NCBI GenBank assembly: GCA_030998015.1
Contig: JARWMV010000029.1
Coordinates: 1-64,000, forward strand
Length of the DNA stretch: 64,000 bases
From: Ceratorhiza oryzae-sativae
Taxonomy: Eukaryota; Basidiomycota; Agaricomycetes; Cantharellales; Ceratobasidiaceae
Direction of reading: 5' to 3'
In this document: positions 1 through 11,081 of the stretch, piece by piece
Numbering within the stretch: the stretch's first letter is position 1
How the letters are laid out: every line of letters begins with the position of its first letter
The notes under the pieces: model-generated
Told to the model about the DNA's origin: nothing
The model's database searches: none
Seen by the model: the letters and a program-made list of their open reading frames with translations, nothing else
Made by a program: the position numbers and the translations under genes

Positions 1-545
1 TACCTTGTGTTGCTTGATGATATCACACATGAAGTGATGGCAAATGTCAATATGCTTTGAGCAACCATGGTATTGCAATTCAACTGAAAGCATAAGTGCA
101 GCAAGATTATCTGAAAGTACAAGGGTTGGTGTGTCACCTTCATAATATAGTTCTTCAAGAAACTGGCACAGCCAAAGTGCCTCAGTACATGCATGTGAGA
201 GTGCCATGTACTTGGCTTCCATTGTTGATAAAGCAACAGTGGCTTGCTTCTTAGTGGACCATGAAATAGCCACACCTCCAAGTAAAAATACATTACCAGA
301 GATGGACTTACAATCAAGTAAGTTACTCCCCCAGTCAGCATCAGAATATCCTAGCTCTCCAAATCCTTTGTTGGATTGATGGTATGTTATCCCATGCAAA
401 GCAGTGCCCTTTAGATAATGGATCATGTGCTTCACAGCTGTCACATGTGCTGGTCCAAAGCACATTGTGAATTGGGCTAGGAATGTAACAGTGTAAGCTA
501 TGTTGGGCCTTGTGCAAAGGGCTGCATATAGTAGCTTACTGATTG
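1..545 (-). pseudogene. Ty1/copia pol fragment, RT C-terminus and RNase H
   Basis: One continuous minus-strand frame runs through the interval. It reads from a copia-type RT tail (LLYAALCTRPNIAYTV, then HLKGTALHGI) into RNase H: GYSDADWGSN supplies the first Asp, AISWSTKKQATVALSTMEAK supplies the Glu, and LVLSDNLAALML follows. These are standard copia RNase H blocks. The fragment runs off the left edge. On its 5' side it stops abruptly near 545, where the sequence becomes non-coding, so most of pol is missing. No LTR can be assigned. It is a different element from the copia copy at 13765-17752, which lies far away. Confidence 0.85.
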
Positions 546-881
546 TTATGGATCACTAACATTTTCTATTATTTTAGTCTGCTCTGCCAACCTCAAGTGA
601 TGCCTTTGTAATTAAATTGTGAAATACTCGAATTTGTATGCACTCCAAATTGTACTATTTTCTGTTCCATTAGATAGTACAAATTTCCTGCTTTCCAATG
701 CATATTTTATTAAGATTTTACAATAAGATCTCAGAGAGATACAGAGGTTGCAATATTTCCTCTGATCAGGGATATTGATTACAACATTGCACTGCTCATA
801 TCTCAGCAACTGCTTACACTATCAAAGCTATCTTTTGCTCTATCAATAGCTAATCTTTGGCAGTATCTGCTGCTCAAAGAT
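546..881. other. AT-rich interval, nothing recognised
   Basis: Non-coding, CpG-poor sequence between the copia fragment and an LTR-like block. No credible ORF, tRNA or terminal repeat was seen. Confidence 0.5.
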
Positions 882-1413
882 TGTTGCACTGGAATGGCCC
901 AAAGATCATTAGGATCTTACTGGACCATCAATCAAGATCTAATGACTCCAGTGAGTCAGGAGAGCCTTCCAAATTGATCCAGAAGCTTCTCTGACTCACT
1001 TTATGACTCACTGAGATGTAGCCTCTATTCATTACATGTATATACTATGATAATATGATCTACAAGCCAATAGCAGGTCTCAGATGCATCAATGCCTTCA
1101 ATCCACACCCTGTCTTTACTCTCTTATCCTATACTGGGCTAGGGTGTACCCCAAGTATAGCAGTACCCTCTTTTGATGATTGCACTGGCATGCATGCATC
1201 TATTTGGCTCTGGAATGCCCTCCTCAGGGTATAAAAGGACCTCCTCTGAGGCCCTTCCAGACCACCTTCCCTCCTCTACTCAACCCAGACTGGTTATTGG
1301 TTTCTTTTCTCTTTCTATTTCTCTTGTCTGTGTGTGATTTCTTATATAACTAGTACTGAGGAATAAAGTACCATATTAGTTATATACTGTCTGATTCATT
1401 GTATCTTATATAC
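882..1413 (+). repeat. Possible solo LTR of an unidentified element
   Basis: The block starts TGTTGCACTGG and ends near ATACA, which fits TG...CA termini. It contains a clear TATA box (TATAAAAGG at 1230) followed by a pyrimidine-rich stretch, as in LTR promoters. The 5-bp flanks do not match, and no second copy lies in the window, so the assignment rests only on promoter layout and termini. Confidence 0.3.
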
Positions 1414-1424
1414 AGAGTTATATA

Positions 1425-1799
1425 TGTCACAAGCTGACATGCATATATCCACTCTATAATATTTTCTTGATTTATTACATTTTATGATATCCTTTCAAAA
1501 CATACTTGCCTTTTATGGTATATCTGTGTCATGTGATTCAGGGGATGTTCTGGACCAATAACCAAGATGTATTTCAAATCTGATGTGAAATTCTGCAGTT
1601 CCTCAGTTGCTTCTATTGCTTCTATCTCTTATCAGTTGTGACTCACTGTATGGACTTGTTTGTTATGATGTGGCTCATATCATGTATATAAACTGGGTCA
1701 AGTTCACAGAGGACTCCTCAAGAACTTGGCCTCTTGTTGAATACAAGTTCTTTTCTTTTCTTACCATTTTCCTTGTCACCTGACTTGTCATTGTTGACA
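1425..1799 (+). repeat. Family A LTR, 5' LTR of copy A1
   Basis: It starts TGTCACAAGCTGACATGC and ends TTGTTGACA, and matches the other family A LTRs (24125, 27357, 33919, 44388, 49295) over its whole length. The TATA box (TGTATATAAAC) lies near 1686. The self-primer inverted repeat follows, with one mismatch (CAAGAACTTGGCCT). Compared with A3 almost every CpG is TpG or CpA (for example TTGTTGACA for CGTCGACA), so this is an old copy. Confidence 0.85.
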
Positions 1800-1814
1800 T
1801 CAGGTCAAGTTCTT
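1800..1814 (+). promoter_or_regulatory. Self-primer binding site of A1
   Basis: TCAGGTCAAGTTCTTG lies directly inside the LTR and resembles no tRNA 3' end. Its complement occurs in the LTR just after the TATA box, as explained for A3. Confidence 0.55.
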
Positions 1815-2222
1815 GTCAATTGTAAGTCTCAGTGTTGTCTGGGATACATCCAGAACACTGTTGGCGCCATCTTGAGATAACACCCTGTTGCCTTCCCCAA
1901 TCCCACTCCACCTATCCACAGCCACAAGACATTGTTGTCCTATACATGCCTCTGTGAAGCCTGCATACCTATATCAGTTGAAGTGCTACTGGTCTTCATG
2001 GACACAGCTGCTCACTGACCAAAGGTTGGGCCCCTCACATGTTGTAACAAGCTTTGGTTCTCTAATCTCTTTCATTGACAAGAGGTGGGGTTGCTCGTTG
2101 CCCTTAAGTAGTTGAGCAACAGAGGTCACCTTCCTATTCCAATAGACTTGGGAAAGGGTCTATTTTTCTTGTTCTATCTTGCTCTTGCTCAAGTACATCT
2201 CTGACGGAATGCATGGCCCTCA

Positions 2223-2931
2223 GTGGCACAAACCTTTACAGAAGACCAGCACTGCCATTTGTGTGGGTGGTTCAGACACCTATCCATCCACTGCTTCACC
2301 CTTAACTTGGTTGAAGACATCCTTGAAGAAGCTGGGCACATCAATTTTAACTGCATGAAAATCATCAAAGTCTGCCCCCAGAAAGTTGGACAAGCCCAGC
2401 AAGCCTTTGTCACTGAGCCAGGCACCCCTGAGTGCAAGATTTGCCATTGAGCAAACAGAGCCACCTTCCCTGTGTGCTGCCCCTACTGTCCTAAGAAGGA
2501 CAAATTTTTATACTACTTCACCATCCCCTGCAACCAGCTCTAAGCTGGCAAACCTTGGCCAACAACTTCTTCATCACCTATTAGATACCATCAAAACTTT
2601 CCAAGACAAGTATCATCACTACTGTAATAAGTACAAAGAAACTCATGAAAAACTTCACAAAGCCAAGGCCCACTGCACATACCTAACTGAGCGTTTGTGT
2701 GAACATCAGGAGGACTATCAATCCCTCCTCCAAGACCATCTCAGACTAGAAGCCCTAGTCCAAGAAACCACTGCACCCCACAAGTACACCTTCCCCATCT
2801 TCTCAACACCATCAGACCTCCCTCACCCTACTTTTCTAAGTGGCACAGGCTTGCCAATTCAGGAAGAAGCACCCCTTCTGACAGCCCAAATTGATTCTCC
2901 CCAAGGAAGCACTCCTCCAGGACCAAACTAA
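2223..2931 (+). pseudogene. A1 leader ORF (ORF0): zinc-binding plus coiled-coil
   Basis: Two overlapping frames match the leader ORFs of A2 and A3. The first contains CHLCGWFRHLSIHC and CKIC cysteine pairs. The second (from about 2386) contains a Lys/Glu-rich coiled coil (KYKETHEKLHKAKAHC, LRLEALVQETT) and the conserved tail PSDLPHPTFLSGTG. A TGA follows CKIC, so the first frame is broken. Function is unknown. It sits between the primer site and gag, where most gypsy elements have only untranslated leader. Confidence 0.6.
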
Positions 2932-3139
2932 ACTAAAGAGGGTGGTACCACTGTACCATTGCCAGGATCCCAAGAGTTGGGACTTGGATGATATGTGGCT
3001 GAGATTTGGAGGGATCAAAAAATTTGAAATTTATTGACTTGTACAGGGTACAGAAATTCTCTATTATCAAAACAACTCTCAATTCCCTGTAATTCCCTAT
3101 CATCTCTGACGTCTTTAAAATTTACCTGAACCCTTTCTG

Positions 3140-3657
3140 AAATAGCATTGCCAACCCCAGCCCCTGCTTGGGCAAATATGTCCAATGGAGACAAAGTGAT
3201 CTATATGCTTCAGTTTATGGATGAGCTGTGAGAACAAACCAACAACCTCCAAAATGACATTGGAGACATCAAGCATAACAATAAAACATACACAGACTTG
3301 CTTGAAGCAAAACTCACTACCAACCAAACAAAGATAGATGCCAATGTGGCTGGGTTGGCCACCAATGTCAATAACCTAGTTGGCATGTTAGCAATACTCC
3401 AAACCACAATCACACACATTGAAGTGCAAATCAACACTTCCCCGGGTGGCCCAGGCACCACCCAAGTACCATCATCCTCCAGCATAACCCAGCCACCACT
3501 GGCTACTACTTCCTCAAGCAGATCCACTGCAAAAGTTAAAATGGCTGCCCCCCAAAAATTCAATGGCACAAAGCGTGAGGACACTATTTCATTCAGAATT
3601 GCATGTGCTCAATACATCAATACAAATATGAGTGGGCACTCAGCCAACCAAGTGATC
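3140..3657 (+). pseudogene. A1 Gag N-terminus, truncated
   Basis: The frame matches A2/A3 Gag: PAPAWANMS, a coiled-coil stretch (TNNLQNDIGD, LEAKLTTNQTKIDA) and the start of the capsid-like domain (KMAAPQKFNGTKRED, INTNMSGHSANQV). There is one TGA near 3228. Similarity to A2 stops at 3657 within the capsid region, and the rest of the element is absent. The breakpoint abuts the Harbinger remnant. Confidence 0.8.
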
Positions 3658-4746
3658 TGACTTACACCCAGCCCATCCTCCATCATGTGCAATAAATCTC
3701 TTGTCAACATCAATAGCACAAAATATATTTATCTGGGTAGTTTGTAAGTAAAAAATCATAGGCAGAATACACAGTTAGCTCACCCCCACATAACCTTTGT
3801 AAGTAACATAACTATCACCTTCCTCCAGGGGTTTTGATTTCAGTTTGAGCAGTGAATCATCACCCACAGCAATTGCACCAGGTGGGCCTGATAGTGCCTA
3901 AAACCTCTCCTCAATCTCACATTTCCTCTCCTCATTTGGCCAAGCTACACACTCTAACCCTACCTCTTGCAAGGCATGGGACACCCTTTTGCAGTAGTTA
4001 AAAAAAGTACCCACACCAAGCAAGAGATTTTCTGTTTGCATCAAATGCTGTGGAGCCATATCTACCATAGTGGTACAGGAAACAAGCAAGCCAAACATGA
4101 ACTGGCTGCTGTGGCTTACACCCTGTTGACTGAAAATTTGGATTTTCCTGCAAACATGTGGCAATGTGCCAAAATGTATGTGACAACATTCTGCACAAGA
4201 ATCAACAACTAATACTCAAGAGATACATATGTAAGGCTTACCAGTACATATCTTCAAACCAAAGTTGTGGCCAACTCATAGATACCTCAAACCAGTCTTT
4301 GGACTTATGGAATTGGCCATATGGCCCCTGTTCGTGCCTCTCAAGTGCTTCTTCAAGGGCAAGGAATTGAAGGCACATCCACTCATCAGCAGCCTTGTCA
4401 TCATTGCCACTCTCATCCTCATCTTCAGAGCCACCATGATCAAGCCAGTCCAAGACAGCTGGTGGAATTAGCCAGTTCAAGTGGTTGTTGTCATTTTCAT
4501 CATTGTTGTTGAAAGGTGGGAACGGGTTGTCACCCAGGTCCTCAAACAGCTCAAATGGCTCAAAACCTCCTGGCTCATCAGGGTTTAAATTAACGCCTTC
4601 GTTGTCATTGTTGTCATTAAATGGCCTGAACTCCTTGAATGGAGCATCAGCGTCTTGAGCCAACAGGTTACCGAAGTCTGCAACACAGAACAAGGGAGCA
4701 CCAGGATGTGGACATGGGGGTGGTAGGGCAGGAAGTGGCCCATGTG
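3658..4746 (-). pseudogene. PIF/Harbinger-like transposase remnant (HARBI1 type)
   Basis: On the minus strand, an acidic N-terminal region (about 4250-4746: PFNNNDENDNNHLNW, EDEDESGNDD) leads into KDWFEVSMSWPQLWFEDMY. A likely intron follows (GTAAGC...TTGTGCAG, about 4201-4245). Then come PVHVWLACFLYHYGRYG, LLLGVGTFFNYCKRVSHAL, a KPLEEGDSY block and DKRFIAHDGGWAGCKSD. This order matches Agaricomycete Harbinger-type DDE transposases, recognised from memory without alignment. Stops interrupt it. The 5' end abuts the B1 LTR and the 3' end abuts A1, so both gypsy elements may have inserted into or deleted part of it. Confidence 0.6.
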
Positions 4747-5617
4747 TGTTATGACCCACCTAGCAGACATAACCTAACAACCAAATATTGTACAGATTTA
4801 TGGCATTTTTCCTGAAGCAGAACAAACCATAAACAGGATCACGTGATCTTGGTGCTTACCCAACGATTAAGCGCCGGTGGTTACCCTGAACTTGCTCCAG
4901 CGTTTCTCTCCCATGTTACCTGGAGCGAGGAGCGAGTTGTCACATGATCTCGGCGCTTACCAACGATTAAGCGCTGGTGGTTACCCTGAACTCGCTCCAG
5001 CGTTTCTCTCCCATGTTACCTGGAGCGAGGAGTGAGTTGTCACGTGATCTTGGCGCTTACCAACGATTAAGCACCGGTGGTTACCCTGAACTCGCTCCAG
5101 CATTTCTCTCCCATGTTACCTGGAGCGAGGAGTGAGTTGTCACGTGATCTTGGCGCTTACCCCACGATTAAGCGCCGGTGGTTACCCTGAACTTGCTCCA
5201 GCGTTTCTCTCCCATGTTACCTGGAGCGAGGAGCGAGTTGTCACGTGACCTCCGCTTATCAGCGATTAAGCGCCGGGTGCTTAAGTCCAAAAGGTCACAT
5301 GACCCTCGGACCTTGCGCGGCTCTATAAGATTCGGAGCCGCACAAACTTAAGACAAACAATTACCTAACCCATAGTACTGTACATATAACCTACTGCTAT
5401 GCGGTGCTTAGATAATACGTCCACCGCAGCACCGCAGTCATGTATATAAGGAGGATAAAGCAAGACTGGACGCCTCAGCTTGCTTTATCTCGTCAACCAC
5501 CATAGACCATAGCAAAACACTGTAACTAGAACACTCAATACATACTGCATAGCACCAAACCGTCAACGCAGCCACTACTTAAGTGCTCCACAAGGGAGCC
5601 TCCAGAGGGTCACAACA
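4747..5617 (+). repeat. Family B LTR, 5' LTR of copy B1 (871 bp)
   Basis: It starts TGTTATGACCC and ends GGGTCACAACA, and is the reverse complement of the B2 LTRs (37459-38340 and 48165-48945). The U3-like part holds four ~100-bp tandem units. The TATA box TATATAA lies at 5443-5449, and the predicted transcript start is near 5477 within AGCTTGCTTTAT, complementary to the primer site at 5620. No 3' LTR exists for B1 because the copy is truncated at 12323. Confidence 0.9.
4838..5245 (+). repeat. Four ~100-bp tandem repeats in the B1 LTR
   Basis: Each unit has a TCACGTGA E-box-like palindrome, some decayed to TCACATGA. It also has hairpin GGCGCTTA-loop-TAAGCGCC (8-bp stem) and hairpin CTCGCTCCAG-loop-CTGGAGCGAG (10-bp stem, 19-nt loop). 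Unit starts fall near 4839, 4940, 5040 and 5140. Confidence 0.85.
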
Positions 5618-5619
5618 TT

Positions 5620-5631
5620 ATAAAGCAAGCT
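5620..5631 (+). promoter_or_regulatory. Self-primer binding site of B1
   Basis: ATAAAGCAAGCT, starting 2 bp inside the LTR, is the exact reverse complement of AGCTTGCTTTAT at 5477-5488. That segment starts 34 bp after the TATATAA box, where transcription should begin. Confidence 0.65.
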
Positions 5632-5738
5632 CTTAACTTAACTAGTGGCGAACATAAGTATACTGCACAGATACTAAGGGCTGAGTACACGAGAAAACCA
5701 GCTAACTCCTGTGATACATAAGAGAACATAAAGAAACT

Positions 5739-7569
5739 ATGTCACAGAGACCACAAACTCGATCTCAAAGCAGAGTGGCAAATAGTAGGCCACCATCACC
5801 CAAACCCATTGCTTCCCCAGAGGCTGAAGGTAACCCAGATGAGGCCCTCCAAGGAATGCCAGGGGGGTTGCCACAAAACCCACGACCAGTGGCTCAACCC
5901 AACCCCACTCGGGCCCCCATCCTGGGAGGGGAAATAGGGGGAATACCACTCCGCAGCCCTCAACCGCCAATTCACCTGATAAATCCAGACCCAGAAGATA
6001 TCTCAAATCCAGAGAGGGATGAGGTAGAAGATATGACCCAACCATATACGAACAAGGCACGGCCTTGGCGGAAGAGGCAAGGACACAACCCCAGCCAGGT
6101 CCCGGAACCATAGCCACTGCCAACCCTATTCACACCATTGCCACAGCCATCAGGGCGGGGCTCAAGGAACTTAGAGACAATAATCATAGGGAACTAGAAA
6201 AGGCAATCACGGGTATAAATCAGTGTCAAATATCACTAACCCGACAAGAAGGAAACGTGGACTGGATGGTAAGGTCAATGGAAACATCCAACAAAAATGT
6301 CCTCTATGTGGCAAAGAACCAGGACGACCTAAAAGCAGAAATGGGGAACCTGATAAAAGAATTAAAGGACATCTCCATGGAAATAAACCGGGTACTGGGA
6401 ATGCAAGAGCGAAAGCTCGAAAGCTTAGAGAAGAAAACCGAAAACACAGGGGAGATCCTAATCGCACTAGAACAACGGGTAACCGATCTAGGAAATGAGC
6501 TCCGGAAAACAACTGAAGCAGGAAGGCCAAGGGAAAGGACAGAAGAAACCAGGGGAAGAACTAGGGTGGTCATAGGAAGCCCCTCACATCCCCCTCAGCC
6601 TCCCCAGTACGAACACCCTTTCTGGGAAGAACCTTCCAGGCTGAGTCCACAATAAGACCCAACAGAACCTCCATCCCAAGCAAACCAACCTACCCTTGCT
6701 GCAAACCACACTCCTAAGGAGGCAGACTAGGGAGACCCAGCAAATTTAATGGGAAAAAGGGGAAGGAAGCAGAGAACTTCATAATCAGCATGGAACTTTT
6801 CTTTGCTGACTATGACGAATCAGCCTTTGATGACCGAAAAAAGATATCTGCTGTGCTAATGAACATGGAGGATGGGGAAGCAGCAAACTGGGCACAACCT
6901 TACCGCCGGAAACTACTAGCAGGCGAACACACAGGTATTCTTGCATCCTGGAAGGATTTCAGGAAGGGATTCCTGGATGCTTTTAATGACCCAGTCATAA
7001 AGGAAAAGACCATCCGGAAACTAAGGAAATTAACACAGACCAAGAGTGCATTGGATTATGCTACCCAATTCCGGATCCTGATCCAAGAGGTAGACTGGAA
7101 CCAGGAAGCCCTCAAGGACCAATTCAGGGAAGGGTTAAAACCCGAAGTACGACAAGAGATCTTAAGGATTGAAGTACTGGCAAATGAGGCTGAAGGTCCA
7201 TCATATACCTTAGATCAATTAATTGACTTTGCCTGCAAAATGGATGACATGCAGTTTGCAAACCAGAAAATGAATACAAGGACCAGCAACTCATCAAATT
7301 CAACCTGGGCACCAGCGAAATACAAACAAGGGGGGAACAAGCCTTTAGGGACCAGCGGCAAACAGGGGAATACCCAAACCAACAACATGGTAAGGATACC
7401 AAACAGTGAAAAGGACAGGCGAAGGAAAGAAGGACTCTGTATCAAATGCGGTAAATCAGGGCATGTCCTGAAGGAGTGCCGAGGCCAGTGGACCTACGAC
7501 AAAGCTAAGATACAAGGGAAGGCCAGCAGACAAGTTGAGGAAGAAAGCAGCTCTGAGTCGGAAAACTAA
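5739..7569 (+). pseudogene. B1 Gag, frameshifted
   Basis: The sequence corresponds to the intact 611-residue Gag of B2. It begins MSQRPQTRSQSRV and has a Pro-rich N-terminus, a long coiled coil (about 105-245), a capsid-like Retrotrans_gag domain (FFADYDESAFDD...LTQTKSALDYATQF) and a CCHC knuckle (CIKCGKSGHVLKEC) near the C-terminus. In B1 the frame is broken near 6040 (CCCGAACC in B2, CCCAACC here), 6587 (CACGATC to CACATC), 6660 (CCCCGAAC to CCCAAC) and 6725 (one base lost). At least three of these losses are at a CpG. Confidence 0.9.
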
Positions 7570-7586
7570 TTGGTCCTACCACTTCC

Positions 7587-9670
7587 ATGTTGGAGGACCC
7601 CAATATAACCCCTACCGCAGATGTATGTTACCTCAAGAAGTCTAGTAATCAATCAATAATATACACTACGGTAGAGGGAATCATGGAACCAGCTAAGACG
7701 CTGATTGACTCAGGATCTTCAACCAACTTCATCGATAAGGCCTATTCAAGGGAAAAAGGGATTCCAACCACTCCCCTCAAACACAAGAAATCAATTGTGG
7801 CCATTGATGGAAATGAAATCAAGGATGCCATAGAAGAAAGGGCAGAACTAAACATCGAAGTGGAAGGGAAGACACTAAAATGCTCCCTTTATGTAATGAC
7901 CCTAGGTGACACAGACATAGTCCTAGGGAAAGAATGGCTTGAAGAAGCAGAACCTATCATAGATTGGAAAGACCTTACCATCTCATACCCAGACGAAATC
8001 AAGGCAAGGGCAGCAAGTGAAAGCCTACAAATCCCAGAAGAATTTAGGGATTTTGAAGACCTATTTGGGGAAGAAGGTTTCCGAGAACTTCCACCCCACC
8101 AGGTAACCTAGACTTCAAAATGGACCTGATCGAGGGAGCGGAGCTGCCAAAGCCTGCAAAGAGGTACAGTATGTCGCCAGCAGAAACAAAGGCGCTCAGG
8201 GAGTACCTAGAGGAGGAACTAAGAAACGGGAAAATAAGGCCCAGCCAGTCAGTTGTAGCTGCACCCTGTTTCTATGTGAACAAAGCAGATGGAGGGCTTA
8301 GGTTGGTAGTCGACTACCGTAAGATGAATGACATCACCAAGCCAGACAGGTTTCCACTTCCAATCCAAATAGAATTGATTGAGAGACTGAAGGATGCAAC
8401 CATCTATTCAAAAATGGATGTTCGATGGGGGTTCAACAACATCAGGGTAAAAGAGGGAGACGAATGGAAAACAGCTTTCAGGACAGGAGAAGGCCAGTTT
8501 GAATGCTTGGTCATGCCATTCGGAGTAAAAGAAGGACCAAGAACCTTTACCAGGTTCATGATGGAAAAGTTCCGTGATATAATAGACGATTATGTGGTAA
8601 TCTACATGGACGATGTACTAGTGTTTTCCAGAAACAGGGAAGAACACGTACAACATGTCAGGGAAGTGTTAAGAAGAATGAGGGAAAACCACCTCTTCCT
8701 CAAACCACACAAGTGTCAGTTCTTTGTGAAGGAGGTAAGCTTCATTGGAATTGTCATATCCCCAGAAGGGATATCGATGGAAAAGGAAAAGGTAAAGGCA
8801 GTTCTAGAATGGCCAGAACCTAACACAGTAAAAGAAGTCCAAGCCTTCCTAGGCTTCGTGGGGTTCTATAGAAGGTGGATAGAGAAGTTTAGTACCTTAG
8901 CCAAACCCCTCACAGATCTCACCCAAAAAGATGTCAAATTCCTGTGGGAAAGAAAACAACAGGAAGCATTTGAAGCTATCAAAGAAGCAGTAGCAAGAGA
9001 ACCGGTCCTGATCCACCCAAACCCAAACAGGCCATACATACTGGAAACAGATGCCTCAGGAGTGGCCATGGGGGCGGTACTAAGCCAAAAGGGTGATGAC
9101 AACCGATTGCATCCAATTGCCTTCCTATCGAAGAGCTTCACCCCACCAGAGAAAAATTATGACACCTACGACAAGGAGTTGCTTGCAATTGTTAGGTCCT
9201 TAGAGCACTGGAGGTTATACTTAGAAGGGACAGAGGAACCTATTGTGATATACACTGACCATAGGAACCTCCAGTACTGGCAAAATGCCCAGATGTGGAA
9301 TAGAAGGCATGCCAGATGGTATCTCACTCTGGCACCCTTCAATTTTCAGATTGTGTATAGACCAGGGAAACTCTCACAGAAGCCAGATGCCCTTTCCAGA
9401 AGGAGCGACCATGGGGATACCCCTATGGAACCACAGATCATGATTCCAGAAGAAAGGTTCATAGGTTTCATGGCAGAAGTACAGGGGAATTTCTGGGAAG
9501 AGCTTAAAGAAGCTCAGGAAGAAGACGAATCTATCAGATCCTTAAGGCTGAGCGTGGCAAATAAAGAACAACTACCGCCCTCAGTACAGAAGGAATTTAG
9601 ACGGTATGAAATGAAGGAGGGCCTATTAAGGTATGACATAGGCTCTACATCCCAGATGACAAGGACTTGA
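7587..9670 (+). pseudogene. B1 Pol N-terminal part: protease, RT, RNase H
   Basis: The ATG is 17 nt after the gag stop, in a different frame. Order: aspartic protease (LIDSGSSTNFIDKAY, paired with IVLGKEWLEEAEP), RT (YMDDVLVFSRN catalytic box; FPLPIQIELIERL; MPFGVKEGPRTFTRFM) and RNase H (ILETDASGVAMGAVLSQKG, DKELLAIVRSLEHWR, YTDHRNLQYW). It reads through except for one-base losses at 8100 (ACCGAGG in B2, ACCAGG here) and about 9647. The parent protein would be the polyprotein that copies element RNA into DNA inside Gag particles. Confidence 0.92.
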
Positions 9671-10994
9671 GGTTGAGTCTCCTTGAGGAGTGCCATGACG
9701 CCCCAGTGGCAGGTCATCAGGGACAAGCCCGAACACTAGAATTACTATCAAGGGATTACTATTGGCCAGGAATGAAGGCCCAAGTAAACCGATACGTGGA
9801 ATCTTGTGAAACGTGTCAAAGAAGCAAAGGACACAAACAAGGCACTCCCCTGAAGTCCTTACCAATCCCATGGAAACCATGGGCAGATGTCGCATATGAT
9901 TTCATCGTCAAATTACCTGTCTCAAAGGGGTACGACAGTATCTTGACAGTTGTAGATCGCTTCTCCCGGCAGGCCCATTTTGTACCATGTCTGGAGAGCA
10001 CCAATGCAGAAGAACTGGCAGAAATATTCATAAGGGAAGTATGGAGACATCACGGGACCCCAGAAACCACTGTCTCAGACCGAGGGCCAACCTTTAACAG
10101 CCAATTCCTAAAAGCCCTATACAAAGGAATTGGGACAAAGCCCAGATTCTCCACTGCTTTCCATCCAGAAACAGATGGTCTGTCGGAAAGGACAAATCAA
10201 TGGGTAGAAGGGTTCTTAAGAACCTTCTGCAATTATAGACAAGATGATTGGGTAAAATGGTTACCCATTGCCGAATTCTGCCATAACAACCACGTAAATG
10301 CTACAACAGGACAAACCCCATTTGAAACAGTATATGGAAAAAACCCAAGATGGGTTGTCCGAGAGGGAGAAGAACCATCTGAGGCACCCGCTGCAGACAA
10401 CATGCGTAATCAAATGGAAAAGGTATGGGATGAGGCAAGAGCCTCAATGGAATTACACCAACAAATGGAAAAGAAAGGGAGGGAATTCAAGGTAGGAGAC
10501 AAGGTTTGGCTGCTCCTAACAAACCTCTCGTCCAAGAGACCCTCCAAGAAACTGGACAACCGAAAAGGGGGGCCCTTTGAAATCACAGAAAAGATCTCAT
10601 CCCATGCATATCGCCTGGACCTACCTAAAACCATACTGTACACAATGTATTCCATGTAAATCTCCTCGCCATTCACAGAAGATAAAGACTTCCAAGAAGG
10701 CAGGCCAAACCACCACCAATCATAACGGAAAAAGGAGAGGAGGAATACGAGGTGGACCACATTGCAAATTATGAATGGCGGAATGGCGAGCTGTTTTACC
10801 AAATCAGATGGAAGGGCTACGACCCAATAGAAGACACAATGGAACGTGCCAGCAAGTTTGCTGACATGAAAGAGGTTCTAAATGACTTGCAAAGGCGCTT
10901 ACCAGACGCACCAATGCCAGTCAAGACAAGTCAGCACTCAGGTGACTCGAAAGGCAGACCAAAGAGAACCAAACGAGGATCTGGAAAGCTTTAA
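9671..10994 (+). pseudogene. B1 Pol C-terminal part: integrase and chromodomain
   Basis: The HHCC zinc domain (HDAPVAGHQGQART...CETCQRSKG) is followed by the catalytic core with D (VVDRFSRQAHFVPC), D (VSDRGPTFNSQF) and E (PETDGLSERTNQW). The GPF/Y region is DNRKGGPFEITEKI. A chromodomain (EYEVDHIANYEW, ELFYQIRWKGYDPIEDTMER) ends the protein. Two one-base losses, near 10637 and 10693, separate integrase from the chromodomain frame. A C-terminal chromodomain places the element among chromoviruses, whose chromodomain is thought to bind histone marks and steer integration to heterochromatin. Confidence 0.9.
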
Positions 10995-11081
10995 AAGGAG
11001 CCATCCAGGATACCCAAGAGAGTCCAGAGCCTGCTCTACTACCTCACTTGCACCACAACACACCTGCGAAACCCAAAAAGC

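Noticed and set aside
4238..4759. Acidic host gene cut by the B1 LTR
   Set aside because: The downstream frames match Harbinger transposase blocks in order, with an intron between, so it is the transposase N-terminus.
4838..5245. CRISPR-like array
   Set aside because: Repeats are contiguous ~100-bp minisatellite units within an LTR of a eukaryotic element; there are no spacers.
5739..7569. Programmed frameshifting in B1 Gag
   Set aside because: B2 has one uninterrupted frame; B1 breaks are base losses at unrelated sites, so they are mutations or errors.
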